In this document: positions 9,221 to 17,882 of the stretch, one piece after another
Layout: every line of letters begins with the position of its first letter
Numbering within the stretch: the first letter of the stretch is position 1
Assembly (NCBI RefSeq): GCF_000511955.1
Contig: NZ_AZSU01000003.1
Span: 560,094 to 598,604, forward strand
DNA from: [Clostridium] ultunense DSM 10521
GTDB taxonomy: Bacteria > Bacillota > Clostridia > Tissierellales > Tepidimicrobiaceae
Reading direction: 5' to 3'
DNA length: 38,511 nt
Position numbers and translations under genes: made by a program
The notes under the pieces: generated by a model
Databases searched by the model: none
What the model saw: the letters and a program-made list of their open reading frames with translations, nothing else
Told to the model about the DNA's origin: nothing

Positions 9221-10195
9221 TTAACTAATATATCTATTCACATCTTGTAAATCTATGCCATGGTGGAGAGCTATATTTAATCCATTTCCAATTATTATTG
9301 ACAAATCATCTATAATTGAATCAATTTCTTTTGGTGTTACCACTACATTTGGCATAAAAGGCTCCAGTACTTCTTTTATTAAATCATACTTTTCTTCACT
9401 GGATACCTGTTCAAGGGTTGAATAAAACTCCGTTCCCACCTTTGCTACGCTTTTCATTGAGCCTATGATCAAATCCATAGTGTCATTTACCATTGTAGCT
9501 GCATCTACAACCGTTGGAACCCCTATAGCCACTACAGGAACTCCTAAATATTCTTCATTTAATCCTATTCGCTTATTGCCTATACCAGACCCTGGATTTA
9601 TTCCCGTATCCGATATTTGAATGGTGGTGCTCACTCTCTCCATCCTTCTAGAAGCTAATGCATCTATGGCTACAACCAAATCTGGATTAGTCTTTTCCAC
9701 TATCCCCTTTACTATTTCCCCTGTTTCAATTCCTGTTAACCCCATTACTCCAGGAGAAATAGCTGCAACATTAGCTACTGTTTCATCCCTATCCTTATTA
9801 TAAGCAATAAAAAACTGTCTTGTAACCAAAACCCGGTCCACAACCTTAGGACCTAAAGCATCTGGAGTTACATTCCAATTACCTAATCCTACAATCAAAG
9901 TCTTTGTATCTTCATCAGTTATGCCTATTCCTTTTATCTCCTTTGCTAAGAGCTTACTTATTTCATCCTTTAAGTCCTGATCAGCATTTTTTAATTTGGG
10001 CACATCAATGGTAATATAAACACCTTTAGGTTTACCTAAATACGTTGAACCCCTTTCATCTAATATCTTTACCCTAGTTACAGTATAACCCTCCCCCCTT
10101 TCCTCCTCTACCTCCACCCCAGGTACTTCTCCTTCATTTTGCTCCTGATACATCTCTCTATTCTCTATTGCCAAATCTGTTCTTATTTCTATCAT
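9221..10195 (-). CDS. gpr: Germination protease GPR
   Basis: GPR degrades small acid-soluble spore proteins during germination. It belongs to the aspartic-like peptidase family A25. The 324-residue sequence starts IRTDLAIENREM, the propeptide region that resembles the SASP cleavage site. It has the conserved core LIVGLGNWNVTPDALGP, the ISPGVMGLTGIET segment, and DALASRRMERVSTTIQISDTG continuing to GSGIGNKR. A strong AAGGAGG lies 6 bases before the ATG. Divergent from rpsT. A forespore (sigma-F/G) promoter is expected; an AATACTA resembling a sigma-G -10 lies about 25 bases upstream, but its -35 is not convincing. Confidence 0.97.
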   Translation of the reverse strand: MIEIRTDLAIENREMYQEQNEGEVPGVEVEEERGEGYTVTRVKILDERGSTYLGKPKGVYITIDVPKLKNADQDLKDEISKLLAKEIKGIGITDEDTKTLIVGLGNWNVTPDALGPKVVDRVLVTRQFFIAYNKDRDETVANVAAISPGVMGLTGIETGEIVKGIVEKTNPDLVVAIDALASRRMERVSTTIQISDTGINPGSGIGNKRIGLNEEYLGVPVVAIGVPTVVDAATMVNDTMDLIIGSMKSVAKVGTEFYSTLEQVSSEEKYDLIKEVLEPFMPNVVVTPKEIDSIIDDLSIIIGNGLNIALHHGIDLQDVNRYIS

Positions 10196-10273
10196 TACAA
10201 ATTCCTCCTTTCTTTTTATTAGTATTATTTTTCTTCAATAGCTTAATTTTATGTATAATAAGCTTAATTTTCC

Positions 10274-10302
10274 TTGCAATTTATCCTTCTTCATGGTAAA
10301 AT
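10274..10302 (+). promoter_or_regulatory. Promoter of rpsT
   Basis: TTGCAA (10274-10279) and TAAAAT (10297-10302) are separated by 17 bases, about 32 bases before the rpsT start codon. The short leader leaves no room for an obvious S20 autoregulatory structure. Confidence 0.65.
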
Positions 10303-10334
10303 ATCTCTTGTTAAGAACAGAGGAGGTGAAAGTA

Positions 10335-10610
10335 TTGGCAAATATTAAATCTGCAGAAAAAAGAATCCGAACAACTAGAAACAGAACTGCTATAAACAAA
10401 AGTAGAAAATCAGAGATTAAAACCTATATTAAGAAATTTGATCTAGCTGTTGATAATGGAAATTTTGATGAAGCTAAGGAATTACTTAAAATTATAGATA
10501 AAAAGTTAAAGAAAGCAGCGTGTAGAAATGTGGTTCATAAAAATGCTGCTGCAAGAAGAGTTAGCGTTTTAACTAAGAGATTAAATAGAAAAATGAGCGA
10601 AGCTGTATAA
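10335..10610 (+). CDS. rpsT: 30S ribosomal protein S20
   Basis: Primary 16S rRNA-binding protein of the small subunit. The product starts ANIKSAEKRIRTTRNRTAIN and ends in the conserved VVHKNAAARRVSVLTKRLNR. I choose the TTG at 10335 as start because it gives the family N-terminus (M-ANIKSAEKR) and follows AGGAGGTGA by 5 bases. An in-frame ATG at 10251 would add 28 residues unrelated to S20 and would lie upstream of the promoter. The mature length of 91 residues is normal. It is monocistronic, ended by a strong hairpin. Confidence 0.96.
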   Translation: MANIKSAEKRIRTTRNRTAINKSRKSEIKTYIKKFDLAVDNGNFDEAKELLKIIDKKLKKAACRNVVHKNAAARRVSVLTKRLNRKMSEAV

Positions 10611-10614
10611 AGAT

Positions 10615-10642
10615 AAAACTTCGGCAATCCCGAAGTTTTTTT
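10615..10642 (+). terminator. Bidirectional terminator between rpsT and holA
   Basis: A perfect 10-bp stem (10615-10624 with 10630-10639) with loop CAATC is followed by a T-run on the plus strand. The A-run on the other side lets it also serve holA on the minus strand. Confidence 0.9.
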
Positions 10643-10648
10643 GTTTGC

Positions 10649-11713
10649 TTAGATTTTAAAGCATAAATTTGTTATCAATATTTCCATAGCCAATCTATCT
10701 TCTATAGAGGTTGTTTTTATAGTCTTATCCCCTTCTAAACAATAAAGCATGGCCCTTTCCAATTGAGGTATTGTAAAATTATTGCTCTGTTGAGATACTT
10801 TCTGGTATTCATACCTGGATAGACCCATCTTGCTATAGGTATCCCCTTCAGAATAACCCTTAAATCTTAATACCTTATAATTCAACATATTTCTCAATTG
10901 CCTAACTATCATATGGAGTATAAATAAGGCTGGTTCGTTGGACATATACATTTCATTAAATAATCTTATAGCATTTTCACCATCTTTTTGACTTATACTA
11001 TTTAGCAAATTAAATACATTCATCTCCAAAGGTTTAGTCATTAATAAATCTATAATTTCCCTTGTGACTTCTTCACCATTGGTTAAATAATTTGAAATTT
11101 TACCAATTTCATTTTCTAAATCATACAATGTCTTACTGCGATTGGAATCGAAATAAGAAGATTGTTGAATAAAATAATTTATATTAGATTTAGATATTTT
11201 TTTATTATATTTTTTGAAACTATTTTCAACCCAAGTATCTAAATCCTTACCCTTTAATTTTGTAAACTCAACTACACCACCTGCCTTATTTATAGCCTTA
11301 TATAGTGCATTCGATTTTTTAATATTATTGTTTTTTTCAACAAATAGAAGACATAGATAATCCTCCAATTCTTCTACATATTCCATCAATGGGTTTTTAG
11401 AAGGTGGAAGGCGCCACCTTTCTGAAATATCCTCTTCTCCCTTTTTGTTTTTAAATAGGGGAAAATCCTTAATGATTACAATTTTTTTCTCCGACATAAA
11501 GGGTAGAGTTTCGCAGGCATTAAGAATAGCTTCAAAATCTATTTCTTTCCCATCTAATACTATGTAGTTAAGAGCCTCAAAGGAGCTATCTATATATATT
11601 TCCTTTAAAACGTTCACGGTATAATCAATAAGATATTCTTCTTCACCATAAAATAGATATACAGGTTTTAATTCATTATTTTTCGATTTCTTAATAAATT
11701 CCTTGTAATTCAA
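10649..11713 (-). CDS. holA: DNA polymerase III subunit delta
   Basis: The delta subunit opens the beta sliding clamp in the clamp-loader complex. N-terminal features include ELKPVYLFYGEEEYLIDYTV (degenerate P-loop region of the AAA+ fold), and the C-terminal helical domain contains the LHMIVRQLRNML and AMLYCLEGDKTIK regions typical of HolA. The frame is open to a TTG at 11734, but that would place the GAGGAGGAG Shine-Dalgarno inside the gene. A TTG at 11713 (LNYKEFIKKS) lies about 10 bases after that site and matches family N-termini, giving 354 residues. The start overlaps the comEC end by 23 bases, indicating translational coupling. Confidence 0.93.
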   Translation of the reverse strand: MNYKEFIKKSKNNELKPVYLFYGEEEYLIDYTVNVLKEIYIDSSFEALNYIVLDGKEIDFEAILNACETLPFMSEKKIVIIKDFPLFKNKKGEEDISERWRLPPSKNPLMEYVEELEDYLCLLFVEKNNNIKKSNALYKAINKAGGVVEFTKLKGKDLDTWVENSFKKYNKKISKSNINYFIQQSSYFDSNRSKTLYDLENEIGKISNYLTNGEEVTREIIDLLMTKPLEMNVFNLLNSISQKDGENAIRLFNEMYMSNEPALFILHMIVRQLRNMLNYKVLRFKGYSEGDTYSKMGLSRYEYQKVSQQSNNFTIPQLERAMLYCLEGDKTIKTTSIEDRLAMEILITNLCFKI

Positions 11714-14162
11714 TTTTAGCCATCTCCTCCTCAATTAGTAGAAATTCTATTGCCATCTTATAGGACAGAAAAAAGTAAAAAATTAAATATATGATATATG
11801 AACTGTAGTCCTGTACAATATCTATTATACTCCATTTATCTCTCAAAAAAGGTACTATTTTATATCCATATTTATTTAAAGTGAGATTTATCAATCCCAA
11901 TTCATCAGTTCTATATACTTCAACATTATGTGTTTTGTACCTATCTAGGACTTCCTTGTGTGGATGTCCAAAGCTATTATTCCTGCCTACAGAAGCAAAA
12001 CCAATATTAGGATTTAAACTATATAAAAAATTCTCGCCAGAAGAAGTATTGCTCCCATGATGGGGTACTTTTAAAAAGTCAATATCCCTATTTAAACTAT
12101 CTTGTACATTTTCTTCTCCTAACCTTTCAATATCTCCTGTAAATAGAATATTGTAATCGTAATAGTTTAATAATAAAACCAAAGACAAATCATTGTCTGT
12201 TGTATTTGGGTTAGTTAGTATATTATCACTGGGCCCGATTACATAAATATTTATATCTTCATCTAGTTTAAGTTTATCTCCTTTTTTCAAAACCCGAATA
12301 GGGATCTCTTTTTTCAAAGCCTTACCCACAATCTGCCTATATAAATCATTTTCTTCCCTTTCATATCCAAAGTATATATTTTCAATTTTAATATTATCAA
12401 TCAAATAAGGCAAATTTTTACAATGATCAGCATCAAAATGGGATATGAAAACTCCTTTTAATTTAAATATTCCCTCTTTCTCCAAATAAGGTAGAAGAAT
12501 ACTTTTACCTATATCAAAATCTCCAAATATATTTCCACCAGTATCTATTAAATAATATCCTTCTTTAGTTTTTAATAAAATACTATCCCCTTGTCCTACA
12601 TCTACAAAATTAACAGCCAAACTAGAATCTAAATTGAAAAGAAGAGCATTTACAAGTATTATAAATAAAAGATAAAAGATTATAGCCTTATTAACCCTAA
12701 TATTAAATTTTCTAATATTTATAACCCCAAACAATATTAAAACCATTACATAATATATAAGTATTCCAAATATAGACGGGGAAGGTGCCTTAATGTTTAA
12801 AATAGGAAAATAACTTAATATTTTTATACTGTTAAATTGCGCCTTCAACAAAAAATTTACCAAAACCCCAATGGAATAGGCTATACTGCTGCCGAATAAA
12901 GAAAAAAATATTAAAAATATACTAAGAATTAAACAAATAGTAAATATAGGTATTAAAACTAAATTTGCCATCAAACCAATGGTAGGAATCCTATTAAAAT
13001 AATAGACTAAAATTGGTAATAACCCAATTTGGACCGATAGTATTCCTAATAGAGATTTCAAAATACTATTGTCATTCAAATACAATATGGCACTAATTTT
13101 CTCTGTAAAATAAAGGATAGAGAAGGTAGCTATAAAGGACAATTGGAATCCAAGGTTAAATATCCAAAAGGGGTTAATTATAATCAATATAAACGATGCA
13201 AAAAACATGGTATTTATTGAGTCATAGGGCTCTGCTCCTAGTTGGGAAATCAATAATATAGTAAACATTATATTAGCCCTAAGAACAGACACAGGATTAC
13301 CAATTATAAACCCATATATCCACAGAATTCCAATAGCCAAACTTATATTAAATTTTCTATTCATTCCCGAGTAGGCAAGTAATGTGGTAACAAGGCTAGC
13401 TATAATTCCAATATGTAACCCAGATACGGCTAATATATGAGCTAGCCCTAAATCTCTAAATTGTTGGATAGTCTCCTCATCTAAATAGGAGTATTTCCCT
13501 AGTAGTATGGATTTCATTAAGGAACTATTCTCTTCCGACAAGTAAAGGTCTAATCCTTCTTCTACCTTATTGATAAAACCCTTTCTAAGCCTTAGTAGAA
13601 AATTTATATTCTCCTTTTCTATACCTGTTATCGAATAATCCTTTATGGTTATTGTAGTATATATATTATCGGCTAACAAATTTAGTTTATAATTAAACAA
13701 TCTTGGATTGGTATTAGGTAAAGGCTCCTTTAATACTCCCCTAAATTTTACTTTACTACCAATTTCCAATTCTTCTTCCCCTAAAACTTTTAACAAAGCT
13801 TTTTCTGAGACTTTTATCTTTCTCCCGTTATCCATTGCTTTATGTACTTTGATTACATATCTACCTGCTCCCTTTGAAACAGATTTTACCTCCTTTACAC
13901 TTCCCATTAATTCTATAGGCCTTTCTACATGTTTGGCCAATCTACTGCCCTCCATTTTAATACCGGTTATCAATATGCCTAGTAAAAACAGGGATACAAA
14001 GACAGCAATTGATACCCTTTCACCAAGTTTTACTCCAATTATGTTAATAATTAAAGTCAATAAAAACAAAGCTAGAATTAAGTAGATGTTTGTGTGGAAA
14101 TAATAATAGAATATTATACCTAGCACAATAGGAATAGTAAAAAGGACAAAAGGTCTTCTCAT
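11691..14162 (-). CDS. comEC: ComEC/Rec2 DNA internalisation protein
   Basis: Channel for uptake of single-stranded DNA in natural transformation. The 823-residue protein has N-terminal membrane spans and an OB-fold-like DUF4131 region. The central multi-spanning competence domain contains GLAHILAVSGLHIGIIA (about 240-257). The C-terminal metallo-beta-lactamase-like domain carries VDVGQGDSILLKT, FISHFDADHCKN (HxDxDH variant SHFDADH) and KVPHHGSNTSS. ComEA and the ComG pilus genes are not in the window, so transformability is not implied. It is preceded by a 31-codon membrane peptide and overlaps holA, an arrangement common in Firmicutes. Confidence 0.95.
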   Translation of the reverse strand: MRRPFVLFTIPIVLGIIFYYYFHTNIYLILALFLLTLIINIIGVKLGERVSIAVFVSLFLLGILITGIKMEGSRLAKHVERPIELMGSVKEVKSVSKGAGRYVIKVHKAMDNGRKIKVSEKALLKVLGEEELEIGSKVKFRGVLKEPLPNTNPRLFNYKLNLLADNIYTTITIKDYSITGIEKENINFLLRLRKGFINKVEEGLDLYLSEENSSLMKSILLGKYSYLDEETIQQFRDLGLAHILAVSGLHIGIIASLVTTLLAYSGMNRKFNISLAIGILWIYGFIIGNPVSVLRANIMFTILLISQLGAEPYDSINTMFFASFILIIINPFWIFNLGFQLSFIATFSILYFTEKISAILYLNDNSILKSLLGILSVQIGLLPILVYYFNRIPTIGLMANLVLIPIFTICLILSIFLIFFSLFGSSIAYSIGVLVNFLLKAQFNSIKILSYFPILNIKAPSPSIFGILIYYVMVLILFGVINIRKFNIRVNKAIIFYLLFIILVNALLFNLDSSLAVNFVDVGQGDSILLKTKEGYYLIDTGGNIFGDFDIGKSILLPYLEKEGIFKLKGVFISHFDADHCKNLPYLIDNIKIENIYFGYEREENDLYRQIVGKALKKEIPIRVLKKGDKLKLDEDINIYVIGPSDNILTNPNTTDNDLSLVLLLNYYDYNILFTGDIERLGEENVQDSLNRDIDFLKVPHHGSNTSSGENFLYSLNPNIGFASVGRNNSFGHPHKEVLDRYKTHNVEVYRTDELGLINLTLNKYGYKIVPFLRDKWSIIDIVQDYSSYIIYLIFYFFLSYKMAIEFLLIEEEMAKIELQGIY

Positions 14163-14166
14163 ATTA

Positions 14167-14262
14167 TCAATCCTTTTTATTCCTATTCATTCTATTTAGA
14201 GACCAAATTATCAATATCATCCCTAATAACACAAACATACTACCCGCATATTGTCTGTCCAT
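14167..14262 (-). CDS. Predicted 31-residue single-span membrane peptide upstream of comEC
   Basis: An ATG at 14262 opens a 32-codon frame ending with TGA at 14167-14169, 4 bases before the comEC start. The peptide has a hydrophobic core (MFVLLGMILIIWSL) flanked by a short polar N-terminus (MDRQYAGS) and a basic tail (NRMNRNKKD), the design of a type I/II single-span membrane microprotein. An AAAGGGA ribosome-binding site lies 5-6 bases upstream and an extended -10 promoter sits about 50 bases upstream. I know no family for it. Coding status rests on these signals and the close spacing, without conservation data. Confidence 0.5.
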   Translation of the reverse strand: MDRQYAGSMFVLLGMILIIWSLNRMNRNKKD

Positions 14263-14309
14263 GTTTATTCCCTTTCTAATTATATGTATTGACCTAAATC
14301 CTCATTTAA

Positions 14310-14318
14310 ATTATAGCA
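14310..14318 (-). promoter_or_regulatory. Extended -10 promoter for the small peptide-comEC-holA unit
   Basis: On the minus strand TGC followed by TATAAT (14318-14310) forms an extended -10 element. No good -35 is seen. It faces away from the plus-strand promoter at 14347. Confidence 0.45.
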
Positions 14319-14346
14319 TAGGAAATGGAATTAATGTTGTTAGTTT

Positions 14347-14375
14347 TGGTCAAAAAATGATAGAATAGATATAAT
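14347..14375 (+). promoter_or_regulatory. Promoter of the alanyl-tRNA editing gene
   Basis: TGGTCA (14347-14352, 4 of 6 to the -35 consensus) and a perfect TATAAT (14370-14375) are 17 bases apart, 26 bases before the chosen start codon. Confidence 0.6.
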
Positions 14376-14401
14376 ACTTAATGGAGATAGGTGGTATAAA
14401 G

Positions 14402-15598
14402 ATGACAGAAAAAATATATTTAGAAAATCCATATTTACGTCAAATTGAAGCTAGGATTACAGAAAAAAAGTATATGAACAACAAGTATTATATTAAGACT
14501 AATAAAACTATCTTTTATCCAAATCTAGCTGGTGGACAACCTGGGGATAAGGGAACTATTAATGGAGTACAGGTATTAGATACCTATGAAGATGGAATAG
14601 ATATTGTCCACGTAGTTAAAGACAATATCCATAGCGATAAGGTGCAATTATCCATAGATTGGAATAGTAGGTTTGATTATATGCAACAGCATTCAGGTCA
14701 ACATCTTTTATCTTCAGTTTTTTATAAACTATTTAACGGCGAAACCATCGGCTTCTATATTGGGAAAGAATATGTCTATATTGATATCAATATTCCTAAA
14801 ATAAATGAAGAGGAAATTGAAAAAATAGAGGAATTTGCAAATAAGATAATCTTTTCCAATTTTTTGATAAAATCTTATATCGTAGAAAGAGAAGATATGG
14901 AAAAATTACCTGTTAGAAAAGAACCTGTAGTAAACTCTAGTATTCGCATTGTAGAAATAGATGGGATTGACTTTTCCCCTTGCTGTGGTACCCATTTAAG
15001 GAGTACTGGCGAGATTGGAATGATCAAAATAAGGAAGGTGGAATCCTATAAAGGCAATATTCGAGTCGAGTTCGTCTGTGGTAATAGGGCTTTAAAGGAT
15101 TATACTTGGAAAAGCAAATCAATAAAAGATATAAGCAACCTATTGTCTTCTAAGGACAAGGATATTTATAATAGGGTAGAGAAATTATACGATGCTAAAG
15201 AAAATTTAGATAAGGAAAACAGACTATTAAGAGAAAAACTCTATAAATATATAGTAGCAGATTTAGTAAGGAAATCGGAAACGGTAAAGGGTATTAATCT
15301 CATCTTTAATAAATCTATGGATATGGAATTCAAAGAACTGCAAAATATGCTTTCCTATATTAATTTAATAGAAAATACAATTACCTTTTTTGGTATTAGA
15401 GGCAAGGATACTGGGCAATTTATCATAAGTCGAAGCCAAAATATAGAAGTTAATATGAAAAAAATACTAGAAGAAATTTCCCAGAACATAAAAATCAGAG
15501 GAGGAGGTAGTCCTCAAACCGTACAAGGTGCTTGTCCAATGAATATGCTAGACAAAACATTAAAAGCTTTTTATGATAAAGTAGTAGAAAACTTATAA
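14402..15598 (+). CDS. AlaX-type alanyl-tRNA editing protein with DHHA1 domain
   Basis: Free-standing relative of the AlaRS editing and C-terminal domains, expected to hydrolyse mischarged Ser- or Gly-tRNA(Ala). The N-terminal beta-barrel region (FYPNLAGGQPGDKG) corresponds to the PxxGGQxxDxG element. Zinc ligands are in QQHSGQHLL (HxxxH) and CCGTH. The C-terminal half is a coiled coil (about 230-280) leading to a DHHA1 domain ending in IRGGGSPQTVQGAC. This makes it a long AlaX (AlaX-L-like), about 398 residues. I chose ATG 14402 (MTEKIYLENP), preceded by GGTGG, over ATG 14381, which lies too close to the -10 element. It is flanked by its own promoter and a terminator. Confidence 0.88.
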   Translation: MTEKIYLENPYLRQIEARITEKKYMNNKYYIKTNKTIFYPNLAGGQPGDKGTINGVQVLDTYEDGIDIVHVVKDNIHSDKVQLSIDWNSRFDYMQQHSGQHLLSSVFYKLFNGETIGFYIGKEYVYIDINIPKINEEEIEKIEEFANKIIFSNFLIKSYIVEREDMEKLPVRKEPVVNSSIRIVEIDGIDFSPCCGTHLRSTGEIGMIKIRKVESYKGNIRVEFVCGNRALKDYTWKSKSIKDISNLLSSKDKDIYNRVEKLYDAKENLDKENRLLREKLYKYIVADLVRKSETVKGINLIFNKSMDMEFKELQNMLSYINLIENTITFFGIRGKDTGQFIISRSQNIEVNMKKILEEISQNIKIRGGGSPQTVQGACPMNMLDKTLKAFYDKVVENL

Positions 15599-15632
15599 AG
15601 AAGGATCTCATACTTTTGGAGATCCTTCTTTT
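15597..15632 (+). terminator. Bidirectional terminator after the AlaX gene
   Basis: A perfect 13-bp stem (15597-15609 with 15619-15631) begins within the stop codon of the AlaX gene. Its mirror strand ends with TTCTTT, so it also terminates the convergent ATPase gene. Confidence 0.9.
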
Positions 15633-15645
15633 AAACAAAATAACT

Positions 15646-16707
15646 TTAATCTACATACGCTAGTATTTCCTTTAGTAGTTCTTCCTTAATCCTATTCACT
15701 CCACTATAATCTACTACAGGTTTATATGTCTTTTCCAATATTTGATGATTTTCACTAGCATTAGCTAGGCTATCCGTAGCTTTTTTTATCAGTAATTCAT
15801 AAGTTTTATAGTCTTCATCATTTTTTATCTTATCATGGAAATATCTATTTAAATCTATTTTTTTATCTGCGTATTTTGTTCCATATTTATTGGAAGTAAT
15901 GCATATATCTATGTTATTAATTATTAAAGATTCTATTTTTTCAGGTATAGTAGAGTTATGGTATATTTCTATAGGATAACCTCTAATTCTGCTTTCTTCT
16001 ATTAGCCTATTTAACAATGTAGACTTTCCTGTGCCTATTTCCCCTTCTAAATAATAAACAGTATCAATTCCCTCCAAAATAGATTCCGTATAATCTGCAA
16101 AACCCTCCGGTGTATTTGCATTGGAAAAAAGATGCCTTTCTTTAAAGACAAAATCTCTTTTTTCTTCTTTTTTAGAAAATACTTTATCTATTAACAGCTT
16201 AGTCTCCATATTTACTCCATTAAAATCTACACCAATTTTATTGTTTTCTTCTATTATTTCATGGACAATTTTAGCTGCCTTAAAATAAGCAAAAGCTTTT
16301 CCATAGGCTTTTTTATTATTTAATTTAGCCTTTATTATCTTATCCTTGAAATCTAATAGTTTTTTCTCGTCTATGAACTGAGATAAATCGATTAATTTAT
16401 CCGTTAGGCCAGGATATATTGGATCTATTACATGAGGAGCAGTTCCGTCTACTATTCCAATGTTTAATTCTTCAATGACTATTCCATCTATTGATTCTGG
16501 ATCTGATGGACAGTGGTGATATTCTACACTAAATCCTTCTTTCAAAACCCTTCCAGCAATATATTTCATCAAAGAAGACTTCCCTCCACCAGGCATACCC
16601 TTCAATATATACAATTTATTCCTATCTGGCCCCATTATATTATCATGGAAGGAATAAAAACCTTGAGATGTATTCCCTCCCGGAAACATTCTTCGTACCC
16701 TTATCAT
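15646..16707 (-). CDS. Duplicated P-loop ATPase of the PRK06851 type, function unknown
   Basis: A 353-residue protein made of two tandem copies of a P-loop NTPase domain. The first has Walker A GMPGGGKSS (37-45) and the second GEIGTGKST (222-230). Each copy is preceded by a matching lead-in (NTSQGFYSFHDNI and NTPEGFADYTESI), showing internal duplication. The family is widespread in spore-forming Firmicutes and annotated only as a conserved ATPase (PRK06851); its role is not established. An AAGGAGG lies before the ATG at 16707. It has a terminator on either side and is probably monocistronic. Confidence 0.85.
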   Translation of the reverse strand: MIRVRRMFPGGNTSQGFYSFHDNIMGPDRNKLYILKGMPGGGKSSLMKYIAGRVLKEGFSVEYHHCPSDPESIDGIVIEELNIGIVDGTAPHVIDPIYPGLTDKLIDLSQFIDEKKLLDFKDKIIKAKLNNKKAYGKAFAYFKAAKIVHEIIEENNKIGVDFNGVNMETKLLIDKVFSKKEEKRDFVFKERHLFSNANTPEGFADYTESILEGIDTVYYLEGEIGTGKSTLLNRLIEESRIRGYPIEIYHNSTIPEKIESLIINNIDICITSNKYGTKYADKKIDLNRYFHDKIKNDEDYKTYELLIKKATDSLANASENHQILEKTYKPVVDYSGVNRIKEELLKEILAYVD

Positions 16708-16776
16708 ATGAAAACCTCCTTATTCAGCATATATTATCAATTTATTCTTCTAGGATTATTATGTGCATGGAGATGG

Positions 16777-16803
16777 AAAAGAACTCTTTGGAAGAGTTCT
16801 TTT
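16777..16803 (-). terminator. Terminator after the DegV gene
   Basis: A 12-bp stem AAAAGAACTCTT/AAGAGTTCTTTT (16777-16788 with 16792-16803) with a 3-base loop follows the DegV gene on the minus strand. The same stem sequence recurs in the terminator at 20694. Confidence 0.8.
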
Positions 16804-16818
16804 GATATTATGTAATAA

Positions 16819-17706
16819 CTATACGGATTGTACCTCGCCTATATAGGATTCAGTTTTTTTGTTAAAGAAAAATACTCCAACCCCACCTATGCCTAAATGG
16901 GAGCCTAATACACTACCTATTTTCTCTATTAATATATTGTTATTATTTCCAATCTTTTTGGTTATCATATCCTTAATCTCTAAAGCGGTTTTTAAATCAT
17001 CAGCGTGGGTTATGCCGATGATTTGGTTGGGAAATTCTTTAATTCTTTGTTGGACAAGGTTTACTAATTCATTTAATGCTCTTTTCCTTCCTCTTATTTT
17101 CTTAATTACTACCATTTTACCCTCTTGCACATCTAAAATAGGTTTAATATTCAGGGCTTTCCCAATGATTGCTCCACTTTTACTAATTCTTCCACCCTTT
17201 AATAACCAACTTAAATCGTTAATAGTAAAAACATGTTCTATATGCTGTATATGTTCTTCAGAAGCTTTCACTATATCCTCAAAACTAGCACCTTGCTTAG
17301 CTAATCTAGCACCTTGTAAAACTACTAGTCCCGTAGCAAAGGAACCAGCTTTGGTGTCAATTATCTCCATCCTGACATCTGGATACTCTTTTCTAAGCTC
17401 CTGTATAATGAGATAAGAAGTTTCATATGTGCTAGATAATTTAGAAGAAAAGGAATAATAAATAAAATCTATACCATTTGAAGCATACTTTTTAAAAAGT
17501 TCATAGGTTTCCTTTGGATTTGGTAGTGAAGTTTTAGGATATATCCCCTTCCTCATAGCACAATATACATCCTCAACTTTAATGGTAACCTTGTCTAAAT
17601 ACTCCTTGTTATCGATATAGACTCTAAGAGGTAAAATCTCAATATCATACTTTTCAATTATGTTATCTGGTAAATCAGATGTGCTATCCATAATAATTTT
17701 TATCAT
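16819..17706 (-). CDS. DegV family fatty-acid-binding protein
   Basis: DegV/FakB-type proteins bind a fatty acid and, with FakA kinase, feed exogenous fatty acids into phospholipid synthesis. The 295-residue protein begins IMDSTSDLPDNIIEKYDI (the DST/SD-LP signature). It has a TSLPNPKETYELF segment and DTKAGSFATGLVV, and a C-terminal ITHADD/IGSVLGSHLGIGGVGVFF block with the conserved glycine-rich H-x-G. No fakA homologue is nearby. AAGGAG lies before the ATG at 17706. Which FakB paralogue it is cannot be told from sequence alone. Confidence 0.93.
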   Translation of the reverse strand: MIKIIMDSTSDLPDNIIEKYDIEILPLRVYIDNKEYLDKVTIKVEDVYCAMRKGIYPKTSLPNPKETYELFKKYASNGIDFIYYSFSSKLSSTYETSYLIIQELRKEYPDVRMEIIDTKAGSFATGLVVLQGARLAKQGASFEDIVKASEEHIQHIEHVFTINDLSWLLKGGRISKSGAIIGKALNIKPILDVQEGKMVVIKKIRGRKRALNELVNLVQQRIKEFPNQIIGITHADDLKTALEIKDMITKKIGNNNNILIEKIGSVLGSHLGIGGVGVFFFNKKTESYIGEVQSV

Positions 17707-17789
17707 ATTAATCTATCTCCTTACCCAAATTATTTAAATTCCAAATAATTTTTTGTTCTTGAACCCTAAACTGCTATATTATATAAAAT

Positions 17790-17798
17790 ATTATACCA
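17790..17798 (-). promoter_or_regulatory. Extended -10 promoter of the DegV gene
   Basis: TGG directly before TATAAT (minus strand 17798-17790) forms an extended -10 about 85 bases upstream of the start codon. The -35 region is weak. Confidence 0.45.
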
Positions 17799-17847
17799 TA
17801 TCTTTTATTAAAATCTTATTTATAATGAAAATTTTTTTAAATTTATG

Positions 17848-17876
17848 TTGACAAATATTTTTTTTGATAGTATACT
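17848..17876 (+). promoter_or_regulatory. Sigma-A promoter of the T-box operon
   Basis: A consensus -35 TTGACA (17848-17853) and TATACT (17871-17876) are 17 bases apart, placing transcription start near 17883, just before Stem I of the T-box leader. Confidence 0.88.
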
Positions 17877-17882
17877 GTTGTT

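Noticed and set aside
10251-10334. N-terminal extension of S20 from ATG 10251
   Set aside because: It precedes the likely promoter and does not resemble S20; TTG 10335 follows a consensus ribosome-binding site.
16859-17416. 185-codon plus-strand frame opposite the DegV gene
   Set aside because: It mirrors a conserved DegV protein, is compositionally hydrophobic only because of the antisense codons, and lacks a plausible start signal.
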